A DNA stretch of 31,038 bases from CAZAGD01 sp049699975 (lineage in GTDB: Bacteria; Desulfobacterota; SM23-61): contig JBNAWB010000019.1 of the NCBI GenBank assembly GCA_049699975.1, forward strand, positions 1 to 31,038. Reading direction: 5' to 3'. This document shows positions 7,901 to 16,702 of the stretch, in pieces; within the stretch, counting starts at the first letter, position 1, and each line of letters opens with the position of its first letter. Position numbers and translations under genes: made by a program. The notes beneath the pieces are model-generated. The model was given only the letters and a program-made list of their open reading frames with translations, searched no databases and was not told the origin of the DNA.

Positions 7901-7927
7901 AAAAGAGGGGCTTTAAGCCCCTCTTTT
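7901..7927. terminator. bidirectional intrinsic terminator after the YeiH-type gene
   Basis: A perfect 13-bp stem, AAAAGAGGGGCTT pairing with AAGCCCCTCTTTT around one central base, has A/T runs on both sides. It is placed 11 nt after the stop of the transporter gene on the leftward strand. Confidence 0.85.
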
Positions 7928-7937
7928 ATCTTTAATT

Positions 7938-9254
7938 TTAATCAGGCAAAATGGGTGGAGTGAAGAAAGTTCCAGACCATAAGAACCAAACTACGATTAA
8001 GGTCCAAATCATATTAAAGAACTGGGCAATAAAATAAGCGATGGCTGGCCTTCCTCCGCCCACGGAAACTAATTCTTTGATCCTCGTTTCCAGACCGATA
8101 CATACGAAGCAAAAGGCAAAGAACCAAGTCCGATAAGCATCGGCTGCTCCCCCAATACTTTTGGCCGCTTTCTCGCCCCAGGCTGGTTCTATTAAAAAAG
8201 AAATGATCAACGAAGACACCACAAAACCCACAATGAACTTGGGGAATCTGTACCAAACTTCAGCTAAAGAAGGTCTTTCACCGGTCTCTTTCCGTTCTAA
8301 AGATAAAGTTGCCCAAAGAGCCAAGAGGAAAGCCGCAAAGCCGATGAGCACATTTTGAGCCATCTTCACTAAAGCCGCCGCCTCCAAGGCCGATTTCTTA
8401 CCTAAAACTTCTCCGGCGGCTACTACCGCACCTGTATTATCGATAACTCCCCCGACCCAGGCTCCGGCCATATTGCTGGGCAAGTTCATCCATTTGGCTA
8501 AGGGGGGCATAATGACAATTAAGATCACAGCACAAACCATCAACCAAGCCACAATATAGCTAACCTCTTTGGGATCTCCTTGCACAGCGCCACCAGCAGC
8601 TATAGAAGCAGAAACACCGCAAATAGAATTGCCCGTGGCGATAATACTGGAAAAACGTTCAGATAAACCAAATTTCCGGCAAATCCAATAAGTAGCAAAC
8701 CAAACTACAACAACCACTATCACAGCTTGGGCCAAACCTACCGCCCCAGCTTTAATAACTATGGAAAACATAATTCCCGCGCCCATGCAGACTAAGCCAA
8801 TCTTTATAAAATATTCGGTCATTACTCCTGCTTTTAACCATTCCGGTACTCCCAAGACATTGCTGATGAAAAGCCCGATAAACAATGCCCAGAGGACATA
8901 TTCAAATCCATAATATTTAATTCCTTTTTGGGCTCCGATTATGAGAGCTATATAGCCAATTAGAAAAATGACCAAATATGAAGGCAGGTAACGTTTAATA
9001 TCCCGTTTCATAGCCGCCGCCCCGATCATGGTCAAAACTGCGGTAAGGATGAAAAGTACAACTAATTTCCCCACCGTGGCCCAACCCGCGGGAAATGCCT
9101 TGGCTAAAGAATCAGACCATGTGCCCACTTTGGGTGGAGCAGGCAAAATTCCGGCAATAGATAAAAGCAAAATAAACCACCCAATCCAGCAAGCCCACCA
9201 GTCTTCTTTTTTCCATAAAGAAGACCAATCAATACCTTTGCTCTGATTTGCCAT
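7938..9254 (-). CDS. YeiH-type putative sulfate exporter family transporter
   Basis: A 438-residue integral membrane protein of the UPF0324/YeiH family, often annotated as putative sulfate exporter. About 10-11 hydrophobic segments can be traced. Recognisable conserved parts are KIGLVCMGAGIMFS, ATGNSICGVSASIAAGGA and GGVIDNTGAVVAAGE in the central half, and a C-terminal FVCIGLETRIKELVSVGGG. The N-terminus carries an amphipathic Trp-rich stretch (DWSSLWKKEDWW) before the first membrane segment. The ATG at 9254 has an AGGAGG site 9 nt upstream. The family's true substrate is not well established. In a sulfite-reducing bacterium an exporter for a sulfur oxyanion or organosulfonate is plausible, but that is inference. 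A terminator follows the gene. Confidence 0.85.
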   Translation of the reverse strand: MANQSKGIDWSSLWKKEDWWACWIGWFILLLSIAGILPAPPKVGTWSDSLAKAFPAGWATVGKLVVLFILTAVLTMIGAAAMKRDIKRYLPSYLVIFLIGYIALIIGAQKGIKYYGFEYVLWALFIGLFISNVLGVPEWLKAGVMTEYFIKIGLVCMGAGIMFSIVIKAGAVGLAQAVIVVVVVWFATYWICRKFGLSERFSSIIATGNSICGVSASIAAGGAVQGDPKEVSYIVAWLMVCAVILIVIMPPLAKWMNLPSNMAGAWVGGVIDNTGAVVAAGEVLGKKSALEAAALVKMAQNVLIGFAAFLLALWATLSLERKETGERPSLAEVWYRFPKFIVGFVVSSLIISFLIEPAWGEKAAKSIGGAADAYRTWFFAFCFVCIGLETRIKELVSVGGGRPAIAYFIAQFFNMIWTLIVVWFLWSGTFFTPPILPD

Positions 9255-9314
9255 ATTCCATTTCCTCCTTTCTTATTGTAATCCCAACTTATTCTCCTTT
9301 TTCCTGGCAGCTTC

Positions 9315-9343
9315 TATTTACCACAATATATTTCTTAAATCAA
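9315..9343 (-). promoter_or_regulatory. possible promoter of the YeiH-type gene
   Basis: Leftward TTGATT (9338-9343) and TAAATA (9315-9320) are separated by 17 nt, about 60 nt ahead of the ATG at 9254. The match is moderate. Confidence 0.35.
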
Positions 9344-9461
9344 GGGAAAAAATTTTACAATTTATTGGGGAAATTGACCAGCACCGCAATTCGCCTCTCC
9401 CTGCCAAACTCCAGGCAGATTTCTCTATAGAAGGGCTGTTTCGCCATAATTTTCTTTTTTC

Positions 9462-9489
9462 TTGACTTACCTTGGTCTTATGATAAAAA
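9462..9489 (+). promoter_or_regulatory. ileS: possible promoter of the ileS gene run
   Basis: TTGACT (9462-9467) and TAAAAA (9484-9489) are 16 nt apart, about 60 nt before the ileS ATG. The leader is too short for a T-box, and no T-box or other riboswitch fold is evident. Confidence 0.4.
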
Positions 9490-9547
9490 AGTATTTAAGG
9501 ATCTTTTCAATTAAATTCCTGAATTAGCAATTAAAATCGAGGAGAAA

Positions 9548-12352
9548 ATGGACTACAAAGATACGCTCAATTTGCCCAAAACTACTTTCCCCATGAAGGC
9601 TAACTTGCCCCAGCGCGAGCCAGAAATCTTAAAAAAATGGGAAGAAAGCAATCTCTATCTACAGATTCGAAATATATCTAAAGATAGACCAAAATATATT
9701 CTCCATGATGGTCCTCCTTATGCTAATGGTCACATCCATATCGGTACGGCTTTGAATAAAATATTAAAAGATCTCATCGTTAAATCTAAAAACATGTCTG
9801 GCTTCAATGCCGAATATGTCCCCGGGTGGGATTGTCATGGCCTGCCCATCGAACATGAAGTGGATAAAAATCTCGGAACTAACAAGTCTACTTATTCCGT
9901 CTCTGAAAAAAGAAAACTTTGCCGAGAATTTGCTACTAAATTTTTAAATATTCAGCGCGAAGAGTTTAAAAGGCTGGGTGTATTGGGGGAATGGGACAAT
10001 CCTTATTTAACCATGAGCTTTGACTATGAAGCCACAATTGCCCGGGAATTCGGAAAATTTGTGGGTAATGGTTCCGTTTACCGAGGAAAGAAACCCGTGT
10101 ACTGGTGTGCCACTTGTGAGACGGCGTTAGCCGAGGCAGAAGTGGAATATGAAGATCACGAATCTCCTTCTATTACTGTGAAATTTCCCGCCCTTTCTGA
10201 CTTTGGAGAAAAATTCCCTTCGCTGAAGAATAAACGCGTATATGTCTTGATCTGGACGACTACCCCCTGGACTATTCCGGCCAACTTGGCCATAGCCTTT
10301 CATCCGGATTATACCTACGTAGCTGCGGAAACAGACGGCGAAGTTTGGATTTTGGCGGAGAGCCTGCTTGCCCAAGTAATGAGCCAAGCAGGGAAGAAAA
10401 ATTACTCTGTTCTGGAAAAATTTCCCGGGAAGGAAGTTGCCGGTTTAAAATGCCGCCATCCTTTCTTAAATAGGGAATCTCTGCTCATCCTGGCCAATTA
10501 CATTACCTTGGATACAGGCACAGGTTGCGTCCATACCGCTCCTGGCCACGGCCAAGAAGATTATGAATCTGGATTAGAATACAATATTCCCATCTATTCC
10601 CCAGTGGATGATCAGGGAAGATTTACTCCCGATGTGGAATTTTTTGCTGGCCAGTACGTTTTTGCCGCTAATGACGGGGTAATCAAAAAGTTGGCCGAAG
10701 TGGGTAGCTTGGTGCATGCGGAAAAATACCGCCATCAATATCCCAATTGCTGGCGTTGTAAAAATCCCATTATCTTCCGGGCCACTGAACAGTGGTTTAT
10801 TTCCATGGATAAAAATGGCTTGCGTAAAAAGGCTTTGGAAGCAATCGATCAAGTTATCTGGATTCCCCGCTGGGGAAGGGATCGCATTTATGGAATGATT
10901 CAAAACCGCCCTGATTGGTGCATCTCCCGGCAACGCGCCTGGGGAGTACCGATTATTGCCTTCACTTGTGAGCAATGCGGACATGTCTTAGTGGAAGAAT
11001 CTTTGATCAATTATGTTTCTAATTTTTTTGAAAAAGAGGGGGCCGATGTCTGGTTTATCCGGCCGGTGGAAGATCTAATCCCTCCAGGCACCGAATGCCC
11101 GCAATGTCAAGGAAAGAAATTCCGCAAAGAAACAGACATTCTTGATGTTTGGTTTGATTCCGGAGTTAGCTATGCGGCTGTATGCGAGAAAAGGCCCAAT
11201 CTTCATTCCCCCGCAGATATGTACTTGGAAGGAAGTGATCAACATCGGGGATGGTTCCATAGTTCTCTTTTAGCTGCCGTGGGCACCCGCGGCCATGCTC
11301 CTTATCGATCGGTGCTCACCCATGGGTTTGTGGTGGATGGGGAAGGAAGAAAAATGTCCAAATCCTTGGGCAATGTTATCGCTCCGGATGAAGTGATTAA
11401 TCGCTATGGAGCTGAAATCCTTCGGCTCTGGGTCGCCGCCGAGGATTATCGCGACGATATTCGCATTTCGGAAGAGATCCTCTCCCGCCTCTCGGAAGCC
11501 TACCGCCGTATTCGCAATACTTGCCGGTTCCTCTTAGGTAACCTTTATGATTTTGATCCGGCTCAAGACGCGGTAGGCCAAGAACAAATGCTGGAGATCG
11601 ACCGCTGGATAATGTTACGTTTGCAGAAATTAATCAGCCGGGTCCGCGAAGCTTATGCTAACTTTGAGTTTCATATTGTCTTTCACGCCCTACACAATTT
11701 TTGCATCGTGGACCTCAGCGCCCTTTATCTGGACATCCTGAAAGACAGGCTTTATGTCTCGGCGCCATCTTCTGTTCCCCGCCGAGCTGCTCAGACTGCT
11801 ATATACAAAATTTTGGATGCTTTGGTGCGGATGATGGCCCCTATCCTCTCTTTTACAGCCGAGGAGGTCTGGCAGCTTTTACCCGATGCCCAAGCCCGAG
11901 CGGAAAGTGTCCATCTTACTACTTTGCCAGAGGTAGAGGATATATATCTTGATCAAGACTTGGAAAAAAGATGGCATCTTCTTTTGCAGGTACGGGGAGA
12001 AGTATCTAAAGCCTTAGAAATTGCCCGAAAAAATAAGCTTATCGGCAATTCCCTGGAAGCTGCCGTTACTCTGCACGCGCCCGCTGATCTCCTTACCTTC
12101 TTGAAAGGGCATGCCTCTCAACTCAAGGATCTTTTTATTGTCTCCCAAGTGGCCATTAGTGATCCTCCCATATCAGGGACTTTTGTAAGCCAAGAGATAG
12201 CCGGATTAAATATATTAGTGGAAAAAGCTGCGGGGAAGAAATGCGAACGCTGCTGGGTCTATGATCCGGATACCGGGAAAGGGCCTAAATTCGCTTCTGT
12301 CTGCCCGCGTTGTCATGCCATTTTGGAAATTATTTCCGGATCTGGTAAATGA
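9548..12352 (+). CDS. ileS: isoleucyl-tRNA synthetase
   Basis: A 934-residue class Ia aminoacyl-tRNA synthetase that charges tRNA-Ile in the cytoplasm. The signature region GPPYANGHIHIGTALNKIL covers about residues 55-73, with HIGT in place of canonical HIGH. The KMSKS loop is seen as GRKMSKSLGN near residue 602. An editing (CP1) domain occupies about 190-400, including a threonine-rich WTTTPWTIPANLA stretch. The C-terminal zinc-binding domain is present (CERCWVYDPD near 898 and CPRCH near 920), as in bacterial-type IleRS. The ATG at 9548 follows GAGGAG by 4 nt. Its stop overlaps the lspA start by 4 bp (ATGA). It heads a six-gene rightward run ending at 16702. Confidence 0.98.
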   Translation: MDYKDTLNLPKTTFPMKANLPQREPEILKKWEESNLYLQIRNISKDRPKYILHDGPPYANGHIHIGTALNKILKDLIVKSKNMSGFNAEYVPGWDCHGLPIEHEVDKNLGTNKSTYSVSEKRKLCREFATKFLNIQREEFKRLGVLGEWDNPYLTMSFDYEATIAREFGKFVGNGSVYRGKKPVYWCATCETALAEAEVEYEDHESPSITVKFPALSDFGEKFPSLKNKRVYVLIWTTTPWTIPANLAIAFHPDYTYVAAETDGEVWILAESLLAQVMSQAGKKNYSVLEKFPGKEVAGLKCRHPFLNRESLLILANYITLDTGTGCVHTAPGHGQEDYESGLEYNIPIYSPVDDQGRFTPDVEFFAGQYVFAANDGVIKKLAEVGSLVHAEKYRHQYPNCWRCKNPIIFRATEQWFISMDKNGLRKKALEAIDQVIWIPRWGRDRIYGMIQNRPDWCISRQRAWGVPIIAFTCEQCGHVLVEESLINYVSNFFEKEGADVWFIRPVEDLIPPGTECPQCQGKKFRKETDILDVWFDSGVSYAAVCEKRPNLHSPADMYLEGSDQHRGWFHSSLLAAVGTRGHAPYRSVLTHGFVVDGEGRKMSKSLGNVIAPDEVINRYGAEILRLWVAAEDYRDDIRISEEILSRLSEAYRRIRNTCRFLLGNLYDFDPAQDAVGQEQMLEIDRWIMLRLQKLISRVREAYANFEFHIVFHALHNFCIVDLSALYLDILKDRLYVSAPSSVPRRAAQTAIYKILDALVRMMAPILSFTAEEVWQLLPDAQARAESVHLTTLPEVEDIYLDQDLEKRWHLLLQVRGEVSKALEIARKNKLIGNSLEAAVTLHAPADLLTFLKGHASQLKDLFIVSQVAISDPPISGTFVSQEIAGLNILVEKAAGKKCERCWVYDPDTGKGPKFASVCPRCHAILEIISGSGK

Positions 12353-12840
12353 AGAACAAATATTTCTTAGCCATATTAATTAGCGGGGCCGTGATAATTT
12401 TAGACCAGATAACTAAATTCTTGGTCCACATTAATATGGCCCTCCATCAGTCCATAGAAGTTATCCCCAATTTTTTTCATTTAATATATATAAGAAATAC
12501 TGGCGCGGCTTTTGGCTTTTTGGCCGGAGGTCGTTCCTTGAGCCGCCTTATCTTCTTTACCATCTTCTCCCTTATGGCCATAGGTTGTCTTCTTTATATT
12601 TTAAAAAACCTCCGCTCAGGACATAAAATGGCTATTTTATCTTTGTCCTTAATCTTAGGCGGCGCCATCGGTAACCTGATCGACCGTCTGCGCTATGGGG
12701 AAGTGATTGACTTCCTTGATGTGCATTGGTATGACTGGCATTGGCCAGCTTTTAACATAGCCGACTCCTCTATTACCATGGGCGTAATTTTGCTCTTTTA
12801 CCAAATAATGCGCAAAAAGAGTATAACTATACTTCTATAG
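12349..12840 (+). CDS. lspA: lipoprotein signal peptidase (signal peptidase II)
   Basis: A 163-residue inner-membrane aspartyl protease that removes the signal peptide of diacylglyceryl-modified prolipoproteins. Four hydrophobic segments are visible. The conserved blocks are all present: LDQITKFLV (19-27), IRNTGAAFGFL (48-58), GGAIGNLIDRL (104-114) and DFLDVHW-DWHWPAFNIADS. The predicted catalytic aspartates are D121 (in VIDF) and D139 (in FNIAD). Start and upstream stop overlap (ATGA), indicating translational coupling to ileS, a common arrangement in bacteria. lgt, which acts one step earlier in the same pathway, follows 14 nt downstream. Confidence 0.97.
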   Translation: MKNKYFLAILISGAVIILDQITKFLVHINMALHQSIEVIPNFFHLIYIRNTGAAFGFLAGGRSLSRLIFFTIFSLMAIGCLLYILKNLRSGHKMAILSLSLILGGAIGNLIDRLRYGEVIDFLDVHWYDWHWPAFNIADSSITMGVILLFYQIMRKKSITILL

Positions 12841-12854
12841 AAAAGGTTCTTTTG

Positions 12855-13628
12855 ATGTATCCTGTTCTCTTAAAAATTGGAAGTTTCACCCTGCATACTT
12901 ATGGAGTGCTTTTGGCGATCGGCTTTCTTTTGGCTGTACTCGTAGCCTTAAAAGAAGCGCGGCGCGTGAATATTGACCCTAACATCGTCATGGATCTTGC
13001 TTTTTATATTCTTATCTCGGCCCTGATTGGTTCGCGCTTGTTCTATGTCTTGACCAACTGGGATGAGTTCCGTGATGAACCAATAAGCATTTTTCTTTTT
13101 TGGCGGGGAGGCTTAGTATTTTACGGTGGCCTAATCTTTGCCTTCATAGTGGGCTTTTGGTATGTTAAAAAGAAGCGTTTAAAGTTTACTCCTTTGGCTG
13201 ATTTAGTTGCTCCTTCTATTCCCCTAGGCCAAGCAATTGGGAGGTTGGGTTGCTTTTCCGCCGGATGTTGTTATGGAAAACCAGCGGAAATTCCCTGGGC
13301 CGTTACTTTTAGAGATCCCCAAACTTTGGCTCCCCGGGGCATTCCTATTCATCCTACCCAGCTTTATGAATCATTGGCCACTTTTAGCATTTTTTTAATT
13401 TTAATAATAATGCGCCGCCGAGACCACTTCCAAGGAAAGCTTTTCTGGTATTATTTGCTTTTTTACGCCACAGCCCGCTTCATTATAGAATTTTTTCGGG
13501 GTGACCCGCGCGGTTGGGTTATCCCCCAAATTTTATCCCCCGCGCAAGCTTTAAGCATTTTAGCTGCCGCATTTGCTCTTTTTATGTTAAGCCGAAAACA
13601 AGCTCCTTCTGCCCGAACTAAAATATAA
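12855..13628 (+). CDS. lgt: prolipoprotein diacylglyceryl transferase
   Basis: Lgt (257 residues) is a polytopic inner-membrane enzyme that moves diacylglycerol from phosphatidylglycerol to the lipobox cysteine of prolipoproteins. Visible family features are HTYGVLLAIGF near residue 14, SALIGSRLFYVL near 54, WRGGLVFYGG near 82, and the signature IGRLGCFSAGCCYGKP around 125-140, with the essential arginine region. HPTQLYES lies near 165. Seven membrane segments fit the family. I prefer the ATG at 12855, preceded by AAAAGG 8 nt upstream, over a TTG one codon earlier. Together with lspA it provides two of the lipoprotein-maturation steps from one transcript. The unrelated redox genes begin 27 nt downstream. 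Confidence 0.96.
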   Translation: MYPVLLKIGSFTLHTYGVLLAIGFLLAVLVALKEARRVNIDPNIVMDLAFYILISALIGSRLFYVLTNWDEFRDEPISIFLFWRGGLVFYGGLIFAFIVGFWYVKKKRLKFTPLADLVAPSIPLGQAIGRLGCFSAGCCYGKPAEIPWAVTFRDPQTLAPRGIPIHPTQLYESLATFSIFLILIIMRRRDHFQGKLFWYYLLFYATARFIIEFFRGDPRGWVIPQILSPAQALSILAAAFALFMLSRKQAPSARTKI

Positions 13629-13655
13629 ATTTCGACGATAAGACCTTTGGGGGAT

Positions 13656-14162
13656 ATGTATTCGGAAGATAAAGAAAATATCCAAATAATCACTCAGCGC
13701 CTATTGGCCAATTTTCCCCAAGAGCGGAGCAGTTTGATTCCTATTCTGCAAGCGGGTCAAAAAACTTTTGGTTATTTGCCCCGCGAATTTATGGAGCAAG
13801 TAGCTGCTTATTTAAAAATCCCGGCCAGCGAAGTTTATGGGGTAGCCAGTTTTTACGGCCAATTTCGCTTCCATCCCCCGGGAAAACATCCCATTAAAGT
13901 TTGTATGGGCACAGCCTGTCATATCAAGGGGGCCAGTATTATCTTGGAATCTTGGGAAAGGCGTCTGCAGATAAAAGTAAATGAGACTACTCCCGATCGA
14001 GAATTTAGTCTTGAACGAGTAGCTTGCGTAGGTTGTTGCGCCCTGGCACCAGTGACCGTAGTAGGCGAAAAGGTTCATGGCCATATGGCTCCTACGAAAG
14101 TTGATGGAATTTTGCTTTCTTTTCAGTTAGCCAAAGATGGGAAAAAAGAAAATGCCGGATAA
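13656..14162 (+). CDS. nuoE: NuoE/HndA-like [2Fe-2S] subunit of an NAD(P)H-dependent oxidoreductase
   Basis: A 168-residue thioredoxin-fold ferredoxin of the complex I 24-kDa family, which relays electrons near the FMN subunit. The N-terminal helical part matches the family (SLIPILQAGQKTFGYLPREF, then a VYGVASFYGQF block near 64-74). The [2Fe-2S] ligands are seen as CMGTAC near 86-91 and CVGCC near 127-131. The ATG at 13656 has GGGGGA directly upstream. A TTG three codons earlier is possible but has no site. The end overlaps the NuoF-like gene by 26 bp in another frame. Grouping with the next two genes points to a soluble diaphorase-type module, as in NAD(P)-linked hydrogenases or formate dehydrogenases, rather than complex I, whose other genes are absent. 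Confidence 0.9.
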   Translation: MYSEDKENIQIITQRLLANFPQERSSLIPILQAGQKTFGYLPREFMEQVAAYLKIPASEVYGVASFYGQFRFHPPGKHPIKVCMGTACHIKGASIILESWERRLQIKVNETTPDREFSLERVACVGCCALAPVTVVGEKVHGHMAPTKVDGILLSFQLAKDGKKENAG

Positions 14163-16053
14163 AGAAAAGATCAAAAATCATTTTTATAAATTGCAAGCCC
14201 AGGCGCAAGAGAAATTAACTTCTTTAAAGAATGAACCAGCTATTTTTGTCGGTTTAGCCACCTGCGGCCGGGCCGCAGGAGCTTTAGAAGTCTGGAAAAC
14301 TTTCGCTACTGAAATTGAAAAATCAGGAATAAAGGCTAACTTAATTTCCGTAGGTTGTTTAGGGCATTGTTATGCTGAGCCTTTGGTTATAATTTCTCAT
14401 CCTCCATTTCCGGCTTTAGCTTATGCGCGCGTGAATCAAGTGGTCGCCGCGCTTTTGGTCCGTTCCTTTTTCCTCGAAGGTTCGCCCCCCGCAGAATTTC
14501 TTTTAGGGGCCTTAGCAGAAAATGACCTTTTTCCGCCAGTCACGGAATTCCCCCGTTTTGGCTTAGAAAAGAGAATTCTGCTTAGACGCTGTGGGCTTAT
14601 TGATCCAGAAGATATTTATCACTATCTTGCTTATGGCGGTTATGCCGGCCTCTATCAGGCCTTACAAAAAGAACCGTTAGAGATTATCCAAATAGTCAAA
14701 GAGTCGCACCTGCGCGGTCGGGGCGGAGCAGGATTCCCCACGGGGATCAAGTGGGAACTATGCGCTCGAGCTAAGAATTATCCCAAGTATGTAATTGTCA
14801 ACGCTGATGAAGGTGATCCCGGGGCTTACATGGACCGTAGCCTCTTAGAAAGCGATCCCCACCAGCTTCTGGAAGGCTTGCTTATCGCCGGCTATGCCGT
14901 GGGAGCTAAGGAAGGGATAATTTACGTAAGAGCCGAATATCCATTGGCCATTGAGCGCGTGCAAAAGGCCATCCACCAGGCTTATGACTTGGGCCTCCTG
15001 GGAAAAGAAATTTTAAGTAGTCCGTTTAGTATGCAGGTGAAAGTCTTCCAAGGCTCGGGCGCCTTTGTCTGCGGGGAAGAGACTGCTTTGATTAAGTCTT
15101 TGGAAGGGCAGCGGGGTATGCCTTACCCTCGCCCGCCCTACCCCACTGAAAAAGGCCTGTTTGCTCAACCAACGCTCATTAATAACGTCAAGACCTTATC
15201 TTTTATTCCCCATATAATGAGCAACGGTAGGGCTTCTTTTTCTTCTTTAGGCACAGAAAAAAGTAAAGGGACTATGGTCTTTTCTTTGGTAGGCAAGATA
15301 AATAACGCTGGCTTAGTGGAAGTCCCTATGGGTATGACTTTACACCAATTAATCTTTGACCTTAGTGGTGGTATTCCTAAGGGGAAAAAGTTCAAAGCTG
15401 TGCAAATTGGCGGCCCATCCGGAGGATGTTTGCCCACCGAAAAACTGCACCTACCTGTAGATTATGAGTCTCTGCAAGAGGCCGGAGCTATGATGGGTTC
15501 GGGGGGCTTAGTGGTCATGGATGAGGATGATTGTTTAGTGGAAGTGGCCCGCTATTTTTTAGAATTTACGCAGAAAGAATCTTGCGGCAAATGCACCTTC
15601 TGTCGTTTAGGCACCAGGCAGATGTTACAAATTCTGGAAGAAATTACTCAAGGTCAGGGAACAATGGAGGATCTTCTTCTGTTGCAAGAGCTGGCTGAAG
15701 ATATTCAGCACGGGGCTCTTTGTAATTTAGGCCGCACCGCTCCCAATCCAATTTTAACGACCATCCGTTATTTTTATGATGAGTATAGAGCTCACATTTT
15801 GGAAAAAAAATGCCCAGCGCGTATGTGTCGGGCCCTAACGGCCTTTTATATTCTGCCGGAAAGATGTGAACGCTCTTGTGATGCTTGCGTCGGCAGTTGT
15901 CCTGTGGAAGCTATAAAAACCGGGCGGGGAATGAAGAAGGTAATTGATCAAGAAAAATGCGTTAAGTGTGGCTCTTGTTTAGAAGCTTGTCCACCCCAGT
16001 ATAAAGCAGTGGTGAAAATTTCTCCCCTAAGTGAGGTGCCCCAAATTGGCTGA
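14137..16053 (+). CDS. nuoF: NuoF/HndC/HydB-like flavoprotein subunit, NAD(P)H:ferredoxin-type
   Basis: A 638-residue FMN- and NAD(P)H-binding subunit. Order of domains: an N-terminal thioredoxin-like [2Fe-2S] domain (about 20-115, Cys in ATCGRAAGA and VGCLGHCYAEP); then the 51-kDa core with the glycine-rich loop GRGGAGFP (194-201) and NADEGDPGAYMDR; an SLBB-type segment; and the N3-type [4Fe-4S] motif CGKCTFC (C483, C486, C489). A C-terminal two-cluster ferredoxin follows (CERSCDACVGSCP and CVKCGSCLEACP, about 580-625). This longer layout is that of HndC/HydB-type subunits of NAD(P)-linked, sometimes electron-bifurcating, hydrogenases and related complexes, not of respiratory NuoF (about 430 residues). 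The start at 14137 lies inside the NuoE-like gene; an in-frame ATG at 14152 is an alternative. Confidence 0.93.
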   Translation: MGKKKMPDKEKIKNHFYKLQAQAQEKLTSLKNEPAIFVGLATCGRAAGALEVWKTFATEIEKSGIKANLISVGCLGHCYAEPLVIISHPPFPALAYARVNQVVAALLVRSFFLEGSPPAEFLLGALAENDLFPPVTEFPRFGLEKRILLRRCGLIDPEDIYHYLAYGGYAGLYQALQKEPLEIIQIVKESHLRGRGGAGFPTGIKWELCARAKNYPKYVIVNADEGDPGAYMDRSLLESDPHQLLEGLLIAGYAVGAKEGIIYVRAEYPLAIERVQKAIHQAYDLGLLGKEILSSPFSMQVKVFQGSGAFVCGEETALIKSLEGQRGMPYPRPPYPTEKGLFAQPTLINNVKTLSFIPHIMSNGRASFSSLGTEKSKGTMVFSLVGKINNAGLVEVPMGMTLHQLIFDLSGGIPKGKKFKAVQIGGPSGGCLPTEKLHLPVDYESLQEAGAMMGSGGLVVMDEDDCLVEVARYFLEFTQKESCGKCTFCRLGTRQMLQILEEITQGQGTMEDLLLLQELAEDIQHGALCNLGRTAPNPILTTIRYFYDEYRAHILEKKCPARMCRALTAFYILPERCERSCDACVGSCPVEAIKTGRGMKKVIDQEKCVKCGSCLEACPPQYKAVVKISPLSEVPQIG

Positions 16054-16702
16054 AATTATCTCGCTAACTATTGACGGAAAGAAAGTCACCGCTCAACCAG
16101 GAGAAAAGTTACTCTGGGTAGCCTTGCGCCATGGTATTTATATTCCTAACCTGTGCGCTTTGAAAGATAAAAATCCTCCCGCCGCTTCCTGCCGCCTCTG
16201 TTTTGTAGAAATTGAGGGAAAAAAAAATCCTTGTCCTTCCTGCACCCAAGAAGTCTATGCGGGCATGATCGTAAGCACGAATACTCCCCCAGTTTTACGC
16301 CTTCAACGGCAAGCTATGAATTTAATTTTAGCCTCGCACCAGATTGATTGCCCGCGCTGCAGAAAAAACCGGGATTGCGAATTGCAGAGAATAGTTCATC
16401 ATTTAAAGATGAAACTGCGCCCCGAAAAGCTTCGGCGCTTGCCTCATAATTTCCCTGTTGATCAAAGTCATCCGGCCTTGATCTTCAATCCCAATAAATG
16501 TGTCCTCTGTGGTCGTTGCGTTTGGGCTTGTCGCGAACAGGGGCAGGGCGTCCTCTACTTTGCCCAGCGGGGCTTTGCTACGCGGATCTCTACTTTTTTG
16601 GATTTACCCTTGGCCCAAACTGCCTGTACAGGGTGTTTAGCCTGTGAGCGCGTCTGCCCGGTTGGCGCCCTTTTGCCTAATCTTCCACCCGTTCAATCTT
16701 AA
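16046..16702 (+). CDS. HoxU-like / NuoG N-terminal iron-sulfur protein
   Basis: A protein of about 218 residues equal to the N-terminal iron-sulfur half of NuoG or of [FeFe]-hydrogenase, without any catalytic domain. In order: a plant-type [2Fe-2S] domain (NLCALKDK, SCRLC and CPSC); a His-Cys3 [4Fe-4S] motif (HQIDCPRC then five residues to DC); and a two-cluster ferredoxin (CVLCGRCVWAC and CTGCLACERVCPVGAL). I choose the TTG at 16046 because GAGGTG lies 7 nt upstream and homology begins there. A GTG at 16031 is the upstream alternative. It overlaps the NuoF-like stop by 8 bp. The size fits HoxU of bidirectional hydrogenases, so the expected partner (hydrogenase, formate dehydrogenase or other) must be encoded elsewhere. 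Confidence 0.88.
   Translation: MAEIISLTIDGKKVTAQPGEKLLWVALRHGIYIPNLCALKDKNPPAASCRLCFVEIEGKKNPCPSCTQEVYAGMIVSTNTPPVLRLQRQAMNLILASHQIDCPRCRKNRDCELQRIVHHLKMKLRPEKLRRLPHNFPVDQSHPALIFNPNKCVLCGRCVWACREQGQGVLYFAQRGFATRISTFLDLPLAQTACTGCLACERVCPVGALLPNLPPVQS

Noticed and set aside
9255..9547. T-box or other riboswitch ahead of ileS
   Set aside because: The distance from promoter to start is about 60 nt and no specifier loop or antiterminator text is seen.
10574..10984. 136-codon leftward frame inside ileS
   Set aside because: Antisense to a gene with all synthetase motifs; no start signal or homology visible.
13656..16702. Part of respiratory complex I
   Set aside because: The NuoF-like protein has extra N- and C-terminal iron-sulfur domains, the NuoG-like protein stops after its clusters, and no membrane or NuoBCD-type genes follow.
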